A model generated the notes under the pieces. It saw nothing but the letters and a program-made list of their open reading frames with translations. It searched no databases and had not been told where the DNA came from. A stretch of 64,000 bases of DNA. Origin: Desulfopila aestuarii DSM 18488 (GTDB lineage: Bacteria > Desulfobacterota > Desulfobulbia > Desulfobulbales > Desulfocapsaceae). This document shows positions 18,464 through 28,347 of this stretch, piece after piece (within the stretch, counting starts at the first letter, position 1; every line of letters begins with the position of its first letter). The stretch is taken from assembly GCA_945863875.1 (NCBI GenBank), contig CAMBBS010000012.1:1-64000 (forward strand), in the 5' to 3' direction. The translations under genes and the position numbers were made by a program.

Positions 18464-18501
18464 TGAAAAAAGGGGAACGACAGCTGAACTGTCATTCCCC
18501 T
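18464..18501 (-). terminator. Terminator after rpsI
   Basis: On the minus strand GGGGAATGACAG pairs with CTGTCGTTCCCC (one mismatch) across a 5-base loop, followed by six T. It ends the rplM-rpsI transcript before argC. Confidence 0.85.
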
Positions 18502-18581
18502 TCAAAAAACTCTCAACACTGAGAGAGCAGTTCCCTGCCGCACAACGATTGTTCCTGATTAAAAACGTTTGCAGAAATATC

Positions 18582-18974
18582 TTAACGTTTAGAGAACTGG
18601 AACTTGGCGCGGGCGCCTTTCTGGCCGTATTTTTTCCGCTCTTTTTCACGCGGATCACGAGTCAGCAGGCCGGACTGTTTTAATTGCAGCCGGATCTCCG
18701 GGTTGGTCTCAAGAAGCGCTTTGGAGATGCCATGGGATAAGGCGTCGACCTGAGCAGATTTGCCGCCGCCACGGAGAGTGGCAATGACATCATACTGGTC
18801 GAGGGTTTCGGTGACTCTGAAAGGTTTGATGATGCGCTGGCTTTTGAAAATCTGGCCAAAATACGCGTCCGCTTCCAGTTTGTTGACTATTATTTTACCT
18901 GTACCAGGAGTAAGCCATACTCTGGCAACAGCAGTCTTTCTTTTTCCTGTGGCATAAAAGCGATCCTGAGCCAT
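18582..18974 (-). CDS. rpsI: 30S ribosomal protein S9
   Basis: S9 is a small-subunit protein of 130 aa whose C-terminal tail reaches the P-site tRNA. The family start FYATGKRKTAVARVWLTPGT and the tail KKYGQKGARAKFQFSKR are both present. It follows rplM by 17 bases, the conserved bacterial pair. Confidence 0.98.
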   Translation of the reverse strand: MAQDRFYATGKRKTAVARVWLTPGTGKIIVNKLEADAYFGQIFKSQRIIKPFRVTETLDQYDVIATLRGGGKSAQVDALSHGISKALLETNPEIRLQLKQSGLLTRDPREKERKKYGQKGARAKFQFSKR

Positions 18975-18991
18975 CTGTGTATTCTCCTAGA

Positions 18992-19420
18992 TTAAATATC
19001 AAATGCAGCAGGTTGCTGAGCTGCATGGGGATGATTTTGTCCTGCGTATACCTTCAGCTTTTTCAGTTGTGCTCTTCCAAGCTTATTTCTTGGCAGCATA
19101 CCTCTGACAGCTTTAATGATAAGGTCAGTCGGATGCTTCTCTAAAAGCTCTTTTGCTGAAGCCTCTTTAATTCCGCCCATGTACCCGGTGTGGCGATAGT
19201 ATTTCTTGTCGTCCATTTTATTGCCGGTGAGGTGAACTTTCTCCGCGTTGGTAACGACGACAAAATCACCATTATCAATAAAAGAGGAAAAAGTAGGTTT
19301 GTGTTTACCTCGCAACCGGGTCGCGATTTCTGACGCCAGGCGGCCCAGAACCTTGTTCTCTGCGTCGACAACGTACCATTTTTTCTCGATCTCGTTGACT
19401 GGGGCAAGATAGGTTTTCAT
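18992..19420 (-). CDS. rplM: 50S ribosomal protein L13
   Basis: L13 is an early-assembly 50S protein. I chose the ATG at 19420 (142 aa, identical in length to the E. coli protein, beginning MKTYLAP) because GAGGGATATA precedes it. An earlier in-frame ATG would add eight unconserved residues. The region [20 protein letters not shown] is typical. It heads the rplM-rpsI operon. Confidence 0.97.
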   Translation of the reverse strand: MKTYLAPVNEIEKKWYVVDAENKVLGRLASEIATRLRGKHKPTFSSFIDNGDFVVVTNAEKVHLTGNKMDDKKYYRHTGYMGGIKEASAKELLEKHPTDLIIKAVRGMLPRNKLGRAQLKKLKVYAGQNHPHAAQQPAAFDI

Positions 19421-19451
19421 TATATCCCTCAAATGGTCGATCATTTAATAA

Positions 19452-19488
19452 AAAAAGGTCCGAACAGTGTCGAACCTTTTGTACATTA
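19452..19488 (-). terminator. Hairpin between tRNA-Gly and rplM
   Basis: On the minus strand AAAAGGTTCG pairs with CGGACCTTTT (one G-T pair) across an 8-base loop, followed by T-rich sequence. It would end the tRNA transcript, or act as an attenuator ahead of rplM if transcription continues. No second promoter for rplM is obvious in the short gap. Confidence 0.65.
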
Positions 19489-19491
19489 TTG

Positions 19492-19566
<75 letters not shown>

Positions 19567-19598
19567 TCGTTTAGTTATTTCGTGTCAAAACTGCGGTG

Positions 19599-19627
19599 TA
19601 TTTACAAGGTTTGCAACTGAGTGTCAA
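19599..19627 (-). promoter_or_regulatory. Sigma-70-type promoter for tRNA-Gly
   Basis: On the minus strand a perfect TTGACA is followed after 17 bases by TAAATA. The tRNA begins about 33 bases after the -10 box. Confidence 0.6.
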
Positions 19628-19818
19628 TTAAAAAATCAATTGAGCTGAGCTGTGCATTGTAATTATTTTCTTCTCGAAAGTCACGAAAAATAGAGATCGA
19701 ATTGTTGCGATAGAGTATACTCGCTACGTTAATCACATCTTATGTTAATGGATTTATTATAAATAAACTTCTATTTGGGCAGGATGGGAAGAAGTTTTTA
19801 TTTTTCGCACTTTATATT

Positions 19819-20418
19819 ATGACAGAGAGCACTATGGAAAGAAAGAGTTCTGTAGCCAGAAAAACAGCGGAAACGGATATTGAGCTGCAGTTGAATCTAG
19901 ACGGCAGCGGCAAAAATGAAATCAAAACCGGAGTGCCTTTTTTAGATCACATGCTCACGCTCTTTAGTGTGCATGGCTTTTTGGATTTATCCGTCAAGGC
20001 AGAAGGGGATACTGCAGTAGACGATCATCATACGGTGGAAGACATTGGTATCTGTCTTGGTCAGGCGATAGCCTCGGCCCTGGCGGATAAAGGAGGCATC
20101 GCCAGATACGGCAGCAGTTATCTGCCTATGGATGAAAGCCTCGTGCGCGTGGTTGTTGATATTTCCAACCGCCCCTTTCTGCACTACGGTGCTGTGGTCA
20201 CTGAACAAAAACTCGGAACCTTCGACACCGCCCTGGCGAAGGAATTCTTTCGTGCCGTGTGTCAGCATGGAGGCCTCACCCTGCATATCGATGTTCTGCA
20301 TGGTGAAAACGGACATCATATAATTGAGGCCATATTTAAGGCTTTTGGCCGGGCAATGCACCTCGCAACAACAGGTTTAAAAATTCAAGGCGCACTCTCT
20401 TCCAAAGGATGTCTGTAG
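19819..20418 (+). CDS. hisB: Imidazoleglycerol-phosphate dehydratase
   Basis: HisB dehydrates imidazoleglycerol phosphate in histidine synthesis. The protein is the monofunctional form, 199 aa. Metal-binding motifs are intact: VPFLDHMLTLFSVHG, DDHHTVEDIGICLG and GENGHHIIEAIFKAFGRAM. The ATG at 19834 is an alternative start, five codons in. No other his gene is adjacent; a lipoprotein gene follows directly. Confidence 0.96.
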   Translation: MTESTMERKSSVARKTAETDIELQLNLDGSGKNEIKTGVPFLDHMLTLFSVHGFLDLSVKAEGDTAVDDHHTVEDIGICLGQAIASALADKGGIARYGSSYLPMDESLVRVVVDISNRPFLHYGAVVTEQKLGTFDTALAKEFFRAVCQHGGLTLHIDVLHGENGHHIIEAIFKAFGRAMHLATTGLKIQGALSSKGCL

Positions 20419-20491
20419 GATGTCCGTAACACGGGCTGAAATAATACGGGCTAACGCCCACTGTTCTTTTCTTAAAACAATAGGTGATTTC

Positions 20492-21133
20492 GTGGGAAAA
20501 ATATCCAGATTGTGTTTCTTTTATAGTTGTGCCGTTCTCCTGCTCTCATCGTGCTCGCAACATTCCGGCAGTGACGGAAATGATGAGGCTCAGGTGCCAA
20601 TCCAGCCGCTCTCCTGTATCGCCGTACTGCCGGCGGGCACTTCAACCGGCAATGATGCAACCATTGAATATGAGGAGGCACAATCTCTTCAGGAAGGAGC
20701 CGCCTATGCCAACGATGTTATGCGACTGGAGTTGGCAGGGAATCCACGGGTACGTTTGCTGAACTCCAATCAGGTCGCAACCCTCGTACCGGAGATTGCC
20801 GGTGGTATGACAGGTACGGTTGCCGCGATTGGAAAAAAAATGAATTGTGACGGCGTGTTGCTGACCACTGTTCGCCGTTATCAGCAGCGCCAGGGAACGG
20901 AGTACGCTGCCGATGCACCGGCCTTCGTTGATTTTTCCATGGTGTTGCGTCATTCCGGTACCGGTACTGTTTTGTGGTCAACTGATTTTCGGGAAGAGCA
21001 GCAATCCTTTCTGAGTAATGTTCTCACTTTTAGTAAAGCGAAAACCAGAGGTTTTAAATGGGTGAGTGCCGAGCAGCTCATGGAGCAGGGAATGAAACAG
21101 CGGCTGGGCGAATGCCCCTACCTGCACGAGTAG
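20492..21133 (+). CDS. Predicted lipoprotein, 213 aa
   Basis: I chose a GTG start at 20492 because it gives a clean lipoprotein signal peptide (MGKISRLCFFYSCAVLLLSS then Cys) and AGGTGA lies just ahead; the open frame starts earlier at 20420. After the lipobox the protein has an alpha/beta pattern with IAVLPAGTS and later LLTTVRRYQQR, reminiscent of CsgG/TolB-N-like periplasmic lipoproteins, but I cannot assign a family firmly. It follows hisB closely and is followed by a dispersed repeat core. Confidence 0.75.
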   Translation: MGKISRLCFFYSCAVLLLSSCSQHSGSDGNDEAQVPIQPLSCIAVLPAGTSTGNDATIEYEEAQSLQEGAAYANDVMRLELAGNPRVRLLNSNQVATLVPEIAGGMTGTVAAIGKKMNCDGVLLTTVRRYQQRQGTEYAADAPAFVDFSMVLRHSGTGTVLWSTDFREEQQSFLSNVLTFSKAKTRGFKWVSAEQLMEQGMKQRLGECPYLHE

Positions 21134-21146
21134 ATCGGTCATCGTG

Positions 21147-21180
21147 GTACATCCCCCGGTAAACGGGAAAGTTAACCCGT
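21147..21180 (+). repeat. Dispersed repeat, copy d (core only)
   Basis: The core CCCCGGTAAACGGG recurs here 14 bases past the lipoprotein stop, in the same orientation to the upstream gene as the copies at 1301, 5103 and 26926. It forms a hairpin with the downstream GTTAACCCG. The second GTACCCC hairpin of the family is missing. Confidence 0.5.
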
Positions 21181-21268
21181 GGCACCAAGGATCCAAATGC
21201 CACGGGTTCTGTCTTCACCGCTTTTCCGCCCCTTTTATGCGACAGCACTTCAAACCTTGACGTTTCCA

Positions 21269-21997
21269 ATGAAAAATGTGTACAAACTCCCTGCCGCGCT
21301 TAATAGAAAAATCGGCAAGGCGATGCATGATTTTTCCATGTTTTCAGCGGGCGACCGGGTCCTGATTGGTGTTTCCGGTGGGGTCGACAGTTTGACTCTT
21401 GCTTTTGTCCTGGCAATGTGGCAAAGGAAGGCGCCGATACATTTTGATCTTACGGCAATATTTATTGATCATGGTTTTTCTCAAAGACTAACGGGCGCTG
21501 TTGATCCCGGTGCAGCCATCGGCAAGCAGCTGCAGGGGTTTGCACTGGATTTCGAGATCATCGAAGAATGGTCGATCGACGAAGAGGACAGAACATGTTT
21601 TCTCTGCGCACGAAATAGGCGAAGTCAGCTTTTCGATCTTGCCCGGGAGAGAGGCTACAACAAAATCGCCCTTGGTCACCATAAAGACGATCTTATAGAA
21701 ACCTTTGTGCTGAATGCGCTTTACAGCGGTAACATCTCCACCATGGTGCCCAGGCAGAATTTATTTGATGGTACCCTTTCCATTGTACGACCGATGGCAT
21801 ATCTTGCGAAGGATGAGGTCTGCGCAATAGCCGCAGGATTGAAGCTTGAAGCGGTCAAAAATCTCTGCCCTCTTTTAAGTGACACCAGACGAGAAAAGGT
21901 GCGCAGTCTGCTGCATACGCTCTATCAGGAGGAACCGGCTGTGAAAAACTCACTGTTTGCGGCCCTGTCCAATGTCCGGAAAGATTACTTATTATGA
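21269..21997 (+). CDS. TtcA-like tRNA 2-thiocytidine synthase family protein
   Basis: This is a PP-loop ATP pyrophosphatase, which adenylates a tRNA base before sulfur transfer. The P-loop is IGVSGGVDSLTLAF (about residues 32-45 from the chosen start), the CxxC pair is CFLCARNRR, and a third cysteine is in NLCPLL, so three cysteines that could hold an Fe-S cluster are present, as TtcA requires. It is 242 aa from the ATG at 21269; an earlier ATG at 21179 overlaps a dispersed repeat. It overlaps the DUF89 gene by 4 bases. Confidence 0.8.
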   Translation: MKNVYKLPAALNRKIGKAMHDFSMFSAGDRVLIGVSGGVDSLTLAFVLAMWQRKAPIHFDLTAIFIDHGFSQRLTGAVDPGAAIGKQLQGFALDFEIIEEWSIDEEDRTCFLCARNRRSQLFDLARERGYNKIALGHHKDDLIETFVLNALYSGNISTMVPRQNLFDGTLSIVRPMAYLAKDEVCAIAAGLKLEAVKNLCPLLSDTRREKVRSLLHTLYQEEPAVKNSLFAALSNVRKDYLL

Positions 21998-22893
21998 AGA
22001 CCCATGCCGATTGTCTCCCCTGTCTCATGCGGCAGGCGCTCCAGGTTGCCCGCATTACCAACTGCACACAACAGCAGCAGCTTGACATTCTTCAGGCCGT
22101 CTCTGCCGTCATTGCCGAACTGGATGTGACAAAAAGCCCGCCGGCCAATGCCCGTCCGATTTACCGAAAAATCGCCGAAATAAGTGGTTGTGAAGATCCG
22201 TATTACGAGAAAAAGTTGGCCAGCAATGCACAGGCCCTGAAGATTGTCCCCGGTCTGCGGCAGGAGATACGGCACACCGCTGGGGAGCTGTCCTCGGCGG
22301 TACGTTTTGCCATCGCCGGAAACATTATCGACTACGGCGCTCTGGAGACTTTTGATGTTGCCGCGGCTCTGGAACGCAGCCGCACGTCGCGACCGGCGGT
22401 GGATCACCTGCCGCAATTCCACGCTGCCATCAATCAGCTCCCGGAAGGAAGTTCCATCCTCTATCTTACAGACAACTGCGGGGAAATAGTCTATGATTCG
22501 CTGCTCGTTGAGTATTTACACCGGCGCGGTTTTGCTCTGACCATCGCCGTAAAAAGCGGCCCGATAATAAACGATGCCCTGGTCGATGACGCCCTTGCCG
22601 CCGGCCTGGACCAATATGGCCGGATTATCACCAACGGTGGGAGATGTCCGGGGACGGAGCTAGAGGAATGTTCCGAGCAGTTTATCCAGCTCTTTCATGC
22701 GGCAGATCTGGTGATTGCCAAGGGACAGGGTAATTTTGAGAGTTTGTCCGAGGTGGATCGGGATGTTTTTTTCCTTTTGACCATCAAATGTGCAGCGGCG
22801 GCGCAGCATATGGCTGCACTCTGTGGCGTGCCTGCTGATACCTTGCCGGGCAAAGGGGAAATGGCGGTCTATTATTCGGGAAAAAAACTGTAG
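21994..22893 (+). CDS. DUF89 / ARMT1-like family protein
   Basis: The protein is 299 aa. The family start with a CxxC ([17 protein letters not shown]) and the metal-site stretch [18 protein letters not shown], followed by SGPIINDAL and KGQGNFESL, identify DUF89. Characterised members are metal-dependent damage-control phosphatases acting on phosphorylated metabolites; archaeal and bacterial substrates are poorly known. The 4-base overlap with the TtcA-like gene implies co-expression. Confidence 0.88.
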   Translation: MKTHADCLPCLMRQALQVARITNCTQQQQLDILQAVSAVIAELDVTKSPPANARPIYRKIAEISGCEDPYYEKKLASNAQALKIVPGLRQEIRHTAGELSSAVRFAIAGNIIDYGALETFDVAAALERSRTSRPAVDHLPQFHAAINQLPEGSSILYLTDNCGEIVYDSLLVEYLHRRGFALTIAVKSGPIINDALVDDALAAGLDQYGRIITNGGRCPGTELEECSEQFIQLFHAADLVIAKGQGNFESLSEVDRDVFFLLTIKCAAAAQHMAALCGVPADTLPGKGEMAVYYSGKKL

Positions 22894-22904
22894 AGGTGGA
22901 TTTG

Positions 22905-24263
22905 ATGAAAACACGCATTAAAAATATTTTGCAGGAAAAGCCGGTTGGACAGCTGGTCTCGTTAGGCGGGTGGGTGCGCACCAAAAGGGATACCGGCAGC
23001 TTTTCCTTCGTTGAGATAAATGACGGTTCCTGTCTGGCCAACCTGCAGATAATCGCCGATGAAAAACTGGGAAACTATGTCTCGGATATCAAACAGGTAT
23101 CGACCGGATCAAGTGTCATGGTCGAAGGGACTCTGCAGGTATCACCGGCCAAGGGACAGGATGTGGAAGTACATGCCTCCTGCTTCAGAGTCATCGGCAA
23201 GGCCGATCCCGAGACCTACCCCCTGCAGAAAAAACGCCATTCCTTTGAGTTCCTCCGGGAGCTGTCCCATCTGCGACCAAGAACCAATGCCCTTGGCGCA
23301 GTCAGCCGAGTCCGCTCGCGGCTGTCCTACGCGGTGCATCAGTTTTTTCAGGATCGAGGATTTGCCCAGATTCATACCCCGATCATGACCACCAGCGACT
23401 GCGAAGGCGCCGGCGAAATGTTTCAGGTAACAACAGGCCAGGAGAAAACCAAGGCGGAACATTTCTTTGGTCGACCGGCGGGACTAACCGTCAGCGGTCA
23501 ACTGCAGGCCGAGGTGTATGCGCTTGCCCTTGGTGATGTCTATACCTTTGGCCCGACATTTAGGGCGGAAAATTCCAACACCTCCCGCCATCTGTCTGAA
23601 TTCTGGATGGTCGAGCCGGAGATGGCCTTTTGTGACCTGCAGGGCAATATGGAGCTTGGCACGGAGATAATCAAATATCTGTTACAGGATGCCCTGACCC
23701 ACTGCCCTGAGGATATGCAGCTTTTCGACAAGTTTATCGAAAAGGGGCTATTGCAGAAGCTTGAAAATATCGTGCAGAAAGACTTCGTACACATCGCCTA
23801 CACCGAAGCGGTGGAGCGGCTGCAAAATGCACCAAAAAAATTTGACTATCCGGTCAAATGGGGCCTTGACCTGCAGTCGGAGCATGAGCGGTATCTCTCG
23901 GAAGATGTTTTTCAGTGTCCGATAATCGTCACCGACTACCCTGCATCGATCAAACCCTTTTATATGCGGGTCAACGATGACCGAAAAACGGTGGCGGCGA
24001 TGGATATCCTCGTTCCCGGGATTGGTGAGATTATCGGCGGCAGTCAACGTGAAGAACGGTACGACGTCCTGGAGGCGCGGATGATTGAGGCGGGGATTAA
24101 TCTGGCCGACTACACCTGGTATCTCGATCTCCGCCGTTACGGATCGGTGCCGCATTCGGGATTTGGTCTTGGCTTTGAGCGCCTGGTGCAACTCGTTACC
24201 GGTATGGCCAATATCCGCGAAGTTATAGCCTTTCCGAGGACACCGGGCTCCGCGCCCTGTTAA
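22905..24263 (+). CDS. asnS: Asparaginyl-tRNA synthetase
   Basis: This class IIb synthetase charges tRNA-Asn. An N-terminal OB fold (residues 1-110) is followed by the class II core with motif 2 ([20 protein letters not shown]) and motif 3 ([20 protein letters not shown]). The ATG at 22905 gives 452 aa and is preceded by AGAGGTGG; a GTG nine bases upstream is in frame but lies within that ribosome site. Confidence 0.96.
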   Translation: MKTRIKNILQEKPVGQLVSLGGWVRTKRDTGSFSFVEINDGSCLANLQIIADEKLGNYVSDIKQVSTGSSVMVEGTLQVSPAKGQDVEVHASCFRVIGKADPETYPLQKKRHSFEFLRELSHLRPRTNALGAVSRVRSRLSYAVHQFFQDRGFAQIHTPIMTTSDCEGAGEMFQVTTGQEKTKAEHFFGRPAGLTVSGQLQAEVYALALGDVYTFGPTFRAENSNTSRHLSEFWMVEPEMAFCDLQGNMELGTEIIKYLLQDALTHCPEDMQLFDKFIEKGLLQKLENIVQKDFVHIAYTEAVERLQNAPKKFDYPVKWGLDLQSEHERYLSEDVFQCPIIVTDYPASIKPFYMRVNDDRKTVAAMDILVPGIGEIIGGSQREERYDVLEARMIEAGINLADYTWYLDLRRYGSVPHSGFGLGFERLVQLVTGMANIREVIAFPRTPGSAPC

Positions 24264-24303
24264 GACGATTGGCTATGATTGGTTTTTTAGCGGAGGAAGG
24301 CTG

Positions 24304-24987
24304 TTGAGCAAGGGTCCCGGGGTACAAAAAATGTTTGATGCCATCGCCGGTCGGTATGACCTGATGAACCGGGTGATGACCATGGGGCAGGATCAAAAGT
24401 GGCGCAGGTTTGTCGTCAAAACGGCGGGTGATCCAGGTGATGGCTTGACCCTTGATCTGGCCACCGGAACCGGCGATATCGGCGCCCTGATGATTGACAC
24501 CCATCCGCGGGCAAGGGTTGTCGGAGGGGATTTCTCGCTGAATATGCTGAAAGAGGCGAAAAACCGTTTTGCCGATAAGCCGATACACTGGCAGGCCTGC
24601 GACGCCAACATGCTGCCTTTTGCTGATGACATGTTCGAATCGGTGACCTTCGGCTATCTGCTCAGAAATGTCGACGACGCCCTCCGGGTGTTGCGGGAAG
24701 TACGCCGGGTGCTCAGACCCGGCGGCAGGGTGGTCTGTCTTGATACAACCCCCCCGGCCAAAAACATGCTCTATCCCTTTGTGCGACTTTATTTCCGGTA
24801 TGGTATCCCTTTTCTCGGCAGGTTTATTGCCGATGATGAGGCAGCCTATGCGTACCTTACCGGGTCAACGATGGATTTCTATACCGCGCCGCAATTGGCT
24901 GTCCTGTTTGCAGACGCAGGGTTTATCAATGTCGGCTATCAAAAATTTATGCTTGGTACTATTGGTGTGCACTGGGGAGAAAAATGA
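24304..24987 (+). CDS. UbiE/MenG-type C-methyltransferase
   Basis: This SAM-dependent methyltransferase of the demethylmenaquinone methyltransferase family acts late in quinone synthesis. It is 227 aa. The start FDAIAGRYDLMNRVMTMGQD and the SAM loop DLATGTGDIG are family hallmarks, and VTFGYLLRNVDD is the post-motif region. The start is a TTG with GGAGGAAGG ahead. It overlaps the acyl-CoA ligase gene by 4 bases. In an anaerobe the product is likely menaquinone. Confidence 0.9.
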   Translation: MSKGPGVQKMFDAIAGRYDLMNRVMTMGQDQKWRRFVVKTAGDPGDGLTLDLATGTGDIGALMIDTHPRARVVGGDFSLNMLKEAKNRFADKPIHWQACDANMLPFADDMFESVTFGYLLRNVDDALRVLREVRRVLRPGGRVVCLDTTPPAKNMLYPFVRLYFRYGIPFLGRFIADDEAAYAYLTGSTMDFYTAPQLAVLFADAGFINVGYQKFMLGTIGVHWGEK

Positions 24988-26921
24988 TCATGGAAAAAAC
25001 TACCTTTAATCCTGCTGAACTGCCTGTCTATTCCCCCGTGGAAACACTTTTCACTTTTCTGGTCAACAGCGTCCGACGCTACCATGATAATATCGCCTAC
25101 ATCTATAATGCAGGCGATGAGGAGTATCGGATCCCCTACAGTAAATTGTTTGAAGATGTGCTCCTCTTGGCCAAAGCCTTTCAGCGCCGCGGGGTCGGCC
25201 ACGGCGACAAGGTTATGGTTCTTTCGGACAACCGTTACGCTTGGATTGTCACCGATCTGGCCCTGATGTCTTTTGGCGGCGTCAATGTTCCCAGGGGTTC
25301 CGACACGCCCACCCAGGAGCTCGAGTTTATCATCGAGCACTCAGAGAGCTGTTATCTGGTTATCGAGACGGACAAACTTCTCGAGCGGCACTGTGAGTTC
25401 ATTCAAAGTTGCAAGCAGCTGAAGTCCATTTTTGTTATGACCGGACCGGCACAGCACACGCTCTTCAGCAATGTTTTTTCCTATAATGACTTACTCCTTG
25501 ACCGACAGTATAGCAAAAAGGATATTGACACTTTTGTAGAAGCGGGCGAGAAAATCACTCCTGACGATCTGCTCACCATCATTTATACATCAGGGACAAC
25601 CGGCATGCCCAAAGGGGTTCAGCTCTGCCACGCCAATATCATGCACAATGTCCGGGTGGTACCGGAGGTCATCCAACTGAGTGAAAACGATAACTGGCTG
25701 TCCATTCTGCCGAGCTGGCATATTTTTGAGCGAACCGCGGAATATGTTGCTCTCGCCAGAGGGACTACCCTCGTCTATTCATCAATTAAAACCTTCTCGC
25801 AGGATTTGGAAAAATACCGACCGACCCTGGTGGCGACGGTTCCACGGGTATGGGAATCGCTCTACTCAAAGGTGCAGATGGCGGTCAAAAAAAAAGGAGC
25901 AGTCGCACAACACCTTTTTCATGCCATGGTATGGGCCTCTTCCGCCTATCGTCGCAACAAGAGGAAGGTGCTGGGGCGCATGCCGGTCTTCAGAACAGCT
26001 GGACTGCTGGAAGGATATGGCGAAAAAATTATTGCCTCGGCCAAAATGGTGCTGCTCTACCCCCTCTCGGCCCTGGCCGATAAAAAACTGGCCATGGTCC
26101 GGCAGCGATTCGGCGGCCGGTTGCGTCTGGCAATAAGCGGCGGCGGGACTCTGGCGACGTATCTCGAAGAGTGGATCGATGCCGTCGGCATTCGCATCGT
26201 CAACGCCTATGGCATGACCGAATGTTCCCCGGCCATTGCCGGACGGGGCCTTGCCTGCAGAACATATGGCACAGTAGGTCCGCCTGTTCCCTGGACCGAA
26301 CTCCGGGTGGTATCAGGGGAGGGCAAGGCACTGCCGCCGGGGGAGGAGGGGGCCATTGAGGTCCGTGGTGCCCAGGTGACAAAAGGCTATTATCGTGATG
26401 AAGAGGAAAATCGTAAATCCTTCACCCTGGATGGTTTTTTCAAAACAGGCGATCTGGGCAAGATGACCATTAAAGGTGAACTGATGATCACCGGACGCGC
26501 CAAGGAGATCATTGTGCTGTCCAGCGGAGAAAATATCGATCCAACGAAGATTGAAAATGCCCTGACCATGTTCCCCTTTATTCAGGAGGCGATATTGGTC
26601 GGTCATGATAAAAAGGCCCTTGGCGCTTTACTCGTGCCGAATATGGAGGAATTAAAGGAGTATGTCGCCAGAAAGATGAGTGGACTGCGACAGGAAACAT
26701 CCGATCTGCTGACCGATGTCAAGGTGCTGAACCATATTCGCGACGATATGAACCGGATTCTGCGTCCGAAACAGGGCTTCAAGCCCTATGAAAAATTGCA
26801 GGGGATTATCTTTCTCGACAAGGAGTTTAAATTAGGCGAAGAACTGACCAATACCCTGAAAAAGAAACGACACGTCATCGAGAAAAAATATCACCAGATA
26901 ATCAACGATCTGCTGCACTGA
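24984..26921 (+). CDS. Long-chain acyl-CoA synthetase (AMP-forming)
   Basis: This enzyme activates fatty acids to acyl-CoA through an acyl-AMP intermediate. It is 645 aa. The AMP-binding P-loop is IIYTSGTTGMPKGVQL; the later motifs NAYGMTECSPAI, FFKTGDLG and GRAKEIIVLSSGENI are complete. Overlap with the methyltransferase gene suggests one transcript. A second ATG lies two codons in. Confidence 0.93.
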   Translation: MIMEKTTFNPAELPVYSPVETLFTFLVNSVRRYHDNIAYIYNAGDEEYRIPYSKLFEDVLLLAKAFQRRGVGHGDKVMVLSDNRYAWIVTDLALMSFGGVNVPRGSDTPTQELEFIIEHSESCYLVIETDKLLERHCEFIQSCKQLKSIFVMTGPAQHTLFSNVFSYNDLLLDRQYSKKDIDTFVEAGEKITPDDLLTIIYTSGTTGMPKGVQLCHANIMHNVRVVPEVIQLSENDNWLSILPSWHIFERTAEYVALARGTTLVYSSIKTFSQDLEKYRPTLVATVPRVWESLYSKVQMAVKKKGAVAQHLFHAMVWASSAYRRNKRKVLGRMPVFRTAGLLEGYGEKIIASAKMVLLYPLSALADKKLAMVRQRFGGRLRLAISGGGTLATYLEEWIDAVGIRIVNAYGMTECSPAIAGRGLACRTYGTVGPPVPWTELRVVSGEGKALPPGEEGAIEVRGAQVTKGYYRDEEENRKSFTLDGFFKTGDLGKMTIKGELMITGRAKEIIVLSSGENIDPTKIENALTMFPFIQEAILVGHDKKALGALLVPNMEELKEYVARKMSGLRQETSDLLTDVKVLNHIRDDMNRILRPKQGFKPYEKLQGIIFLDKEFKLGEELTNTLKKKRHVIEKKYHQIINDLLH

Positions 26922-26925
26922 AAAG

Positions 26926-26981
26926 AGTACCCCTCAAGGGGGTACTGAACTGAGTCCCGGCTTATTTTCCGTTTACCGGGA
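26926..26981 (-). repeat. Dispersed two-hairpin repeat, copy c
   Basis: This is the best-formed copy. On the minus strand it starts directly at the MOSC stop: CCCGGTAAACGGAAAATAAG closing with CCGGG, then TTCAG, then the hairpin GTACCCC-CTTG-AGGGGTAC. It also sits 4 bases past the plus-strand acyl-CoA ligase, so it may terminate both transcripts. Confidence 0.65.
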
Positions 26982-27749
26982 TCAGCTTATTTTGTCCAGC
27001 TCCTCAAGCGTTCTGCAGTAATCGATTATCGAGCCGTTCTTTTCCATGCGGTTTGGTTGATCCGCTTGGCGGGCATAGCCGGTCAGTCTCAGGCCGAGAT
27101 TTCCGGACGGATCAAAGACAACGATATTTTTTATCCGTTGGGTGGTGGTCAGATCGGCGAGGATATCCGCCAGACTGCCACCTTCCTTGTCGCTGATTGT
27201 ATCGAGGCGGATAAAAGCCGGGTTGAATTTTTCGCTCGTCAGCCGCTTGAGTTCTTCTCCCGAGGTTGCCTCGTTTGCCTTGCTGCAGATGATCGCCGCT
27301 GCCTCGGCAATTGTCCTCTCTACTTCAATATTCTCGCCAACTTCGATTGGGCCACCTTGTATTACCACGCCAAAAATACCTTCTCTTGGCATGACGCAAT
27401 CTCCCGCCTGATGGTAAATGGCGCAACGGCTATGGCAGATTTTGCCAAGCTGAGAGATGATCAGCTTCGTTTTGCCGATAGTTAAGTGGCTGCCGACCCT
27501 GAGGCTGGTCAAATCGTGTCCCTCGGTGGTGATATTTTCGGCAAAATTGCCGGCAACCACGTCAAGCCCCTTGGCGCGCATGGTCTCGATGCTCTCTTGC
27601 GCGAGAAAACTCACCTGGCGGTGCCATCGCCCCCCATGCGCATCGCCTTCAAGGCCGAACTCGGCGATGAGGTTGGTGGATGGGATGTTTTTCTTGCGTA
27701 TACCTTTGCGGTCACTGATGGATATTGCCTTTATTTTGAACATTGTCAT
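26982..27749 (-). CDS. MOSC domain protein with C-terminal extension
   Basis: The protein is 255 aa. Residues 1-145 are a MOSC domain of the molybdenum-cofactor type: GLEGDAHGGRWHRQVSFLAQ, GNFAENITTEG and the cysteine in KICHSRCAIYHQAGDC. The C-terminal 110 residues (with RLDTISDKEGGSLADILADL) are not part of MOSC and look like a small alpha/beta domain I cannot name. MOSC proteins handle sulfurated molybdenum cofactor. Two starts (27749 and 27743) are possible. Confidence 0.85.
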   Translation of the reverse strand: MTMFKIKAISISDRKGIRKKNIPSTNLIAEFGLEGDAHGGRWHRQVSFLAQESIETMRAKGLDVVAGNFAENITTEGHDLTSLRVGSHLTIGKTKLIISQLGKICHSRCAIYHQAGDCVMPREGIFGVVIQGGPIEVGENIEVERTIAEAAAIICSKANEATSGEELKRLTSEKFNPAFIRLDTISDKEGGSLADILADLTTTQRIKNIVVFDPSGNLGLRLTGYARQADQPNRMEKNGSIIDYCRTLEELDKIS

Positions 27750-28124
27750 ACCCCGTAATGATTGTTGGTTGGATTATTGGTGCAACTGAGTGCCACATAG
27801 TATCTTTTTATGCCAACAAGAACTACATAATTCCGCATAAAATTTATATTTCATGACATTTCTGTCATTTTTCTGCAGGATTGTTACATCGGTGGTGATA
27901 ATTTGTTGTGTTCTTGCCGGGATGTTCAGTGTTTTGTTTGGCTAACTATCTTGAATGATATAAATAAATTTACAGGCACATAAATTGCTCTGTTCTCAGG
28001 GATGGCAGCGTTTGTCGAGTAAAGCTTTGATAAACTCGTAAAAGGACCTTTCGCTCGTGCGTCGACAGCCAGTGTTTCGTTTGCACCCTGTGCAGGTCAA
28101 ATATGAAAAGAACTGGAATTACCA
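27750..28124. other. Noncoding gap upstream of MOSC and small membrane gene
   Basis: This 375-base AT-rich gap separates divergent genes and should contain promoters for both. I see no convincing operator, RNA gene or repeat in it. Confidence 0.4.
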
Positions 28125-28292
28125 ATGGATAATGATACACTTATTTTGATTACCCTGCTCGTCGCAGCGCTGTGCTGGTGGATGACAATTCATATCAATG
28201 CAGAAAGACATCGCAACAGGCAATATAACAAAAATGCTCTGGAGAAACTGGAACGGGCGGAAAGAGTCAGACGATTAACCAATAAATTGTGA
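28125..28292 (+). CDS. Small single-span membrane protein, 55 aa
   Basis: An ATG frame encodes a short acidic N-terminus (MDNDT), one hydrophobic span (LILITLLVAALCWWMTIHI) and a highly basic, Arg-rich cytoplasmic tail ending LTNKL. That is a sensible small-protein design, but the ribosome site is weak (GGAA about 10 bases ahead). It lies 55 bases before the transglutaminase cluster and could be its first gene. Confidence 0.45.
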   Translation: MDNDTLILITLLVAALCWWMTIHINAERHRNRQYNKNALEKLERAERVRRLTNKL

Positions 28293-28347
28293 CATCAGCT
28301 GACCCGGCAGGCGTAGACTGCAGGGCTGGTTCACCAAGGGGGGATTG

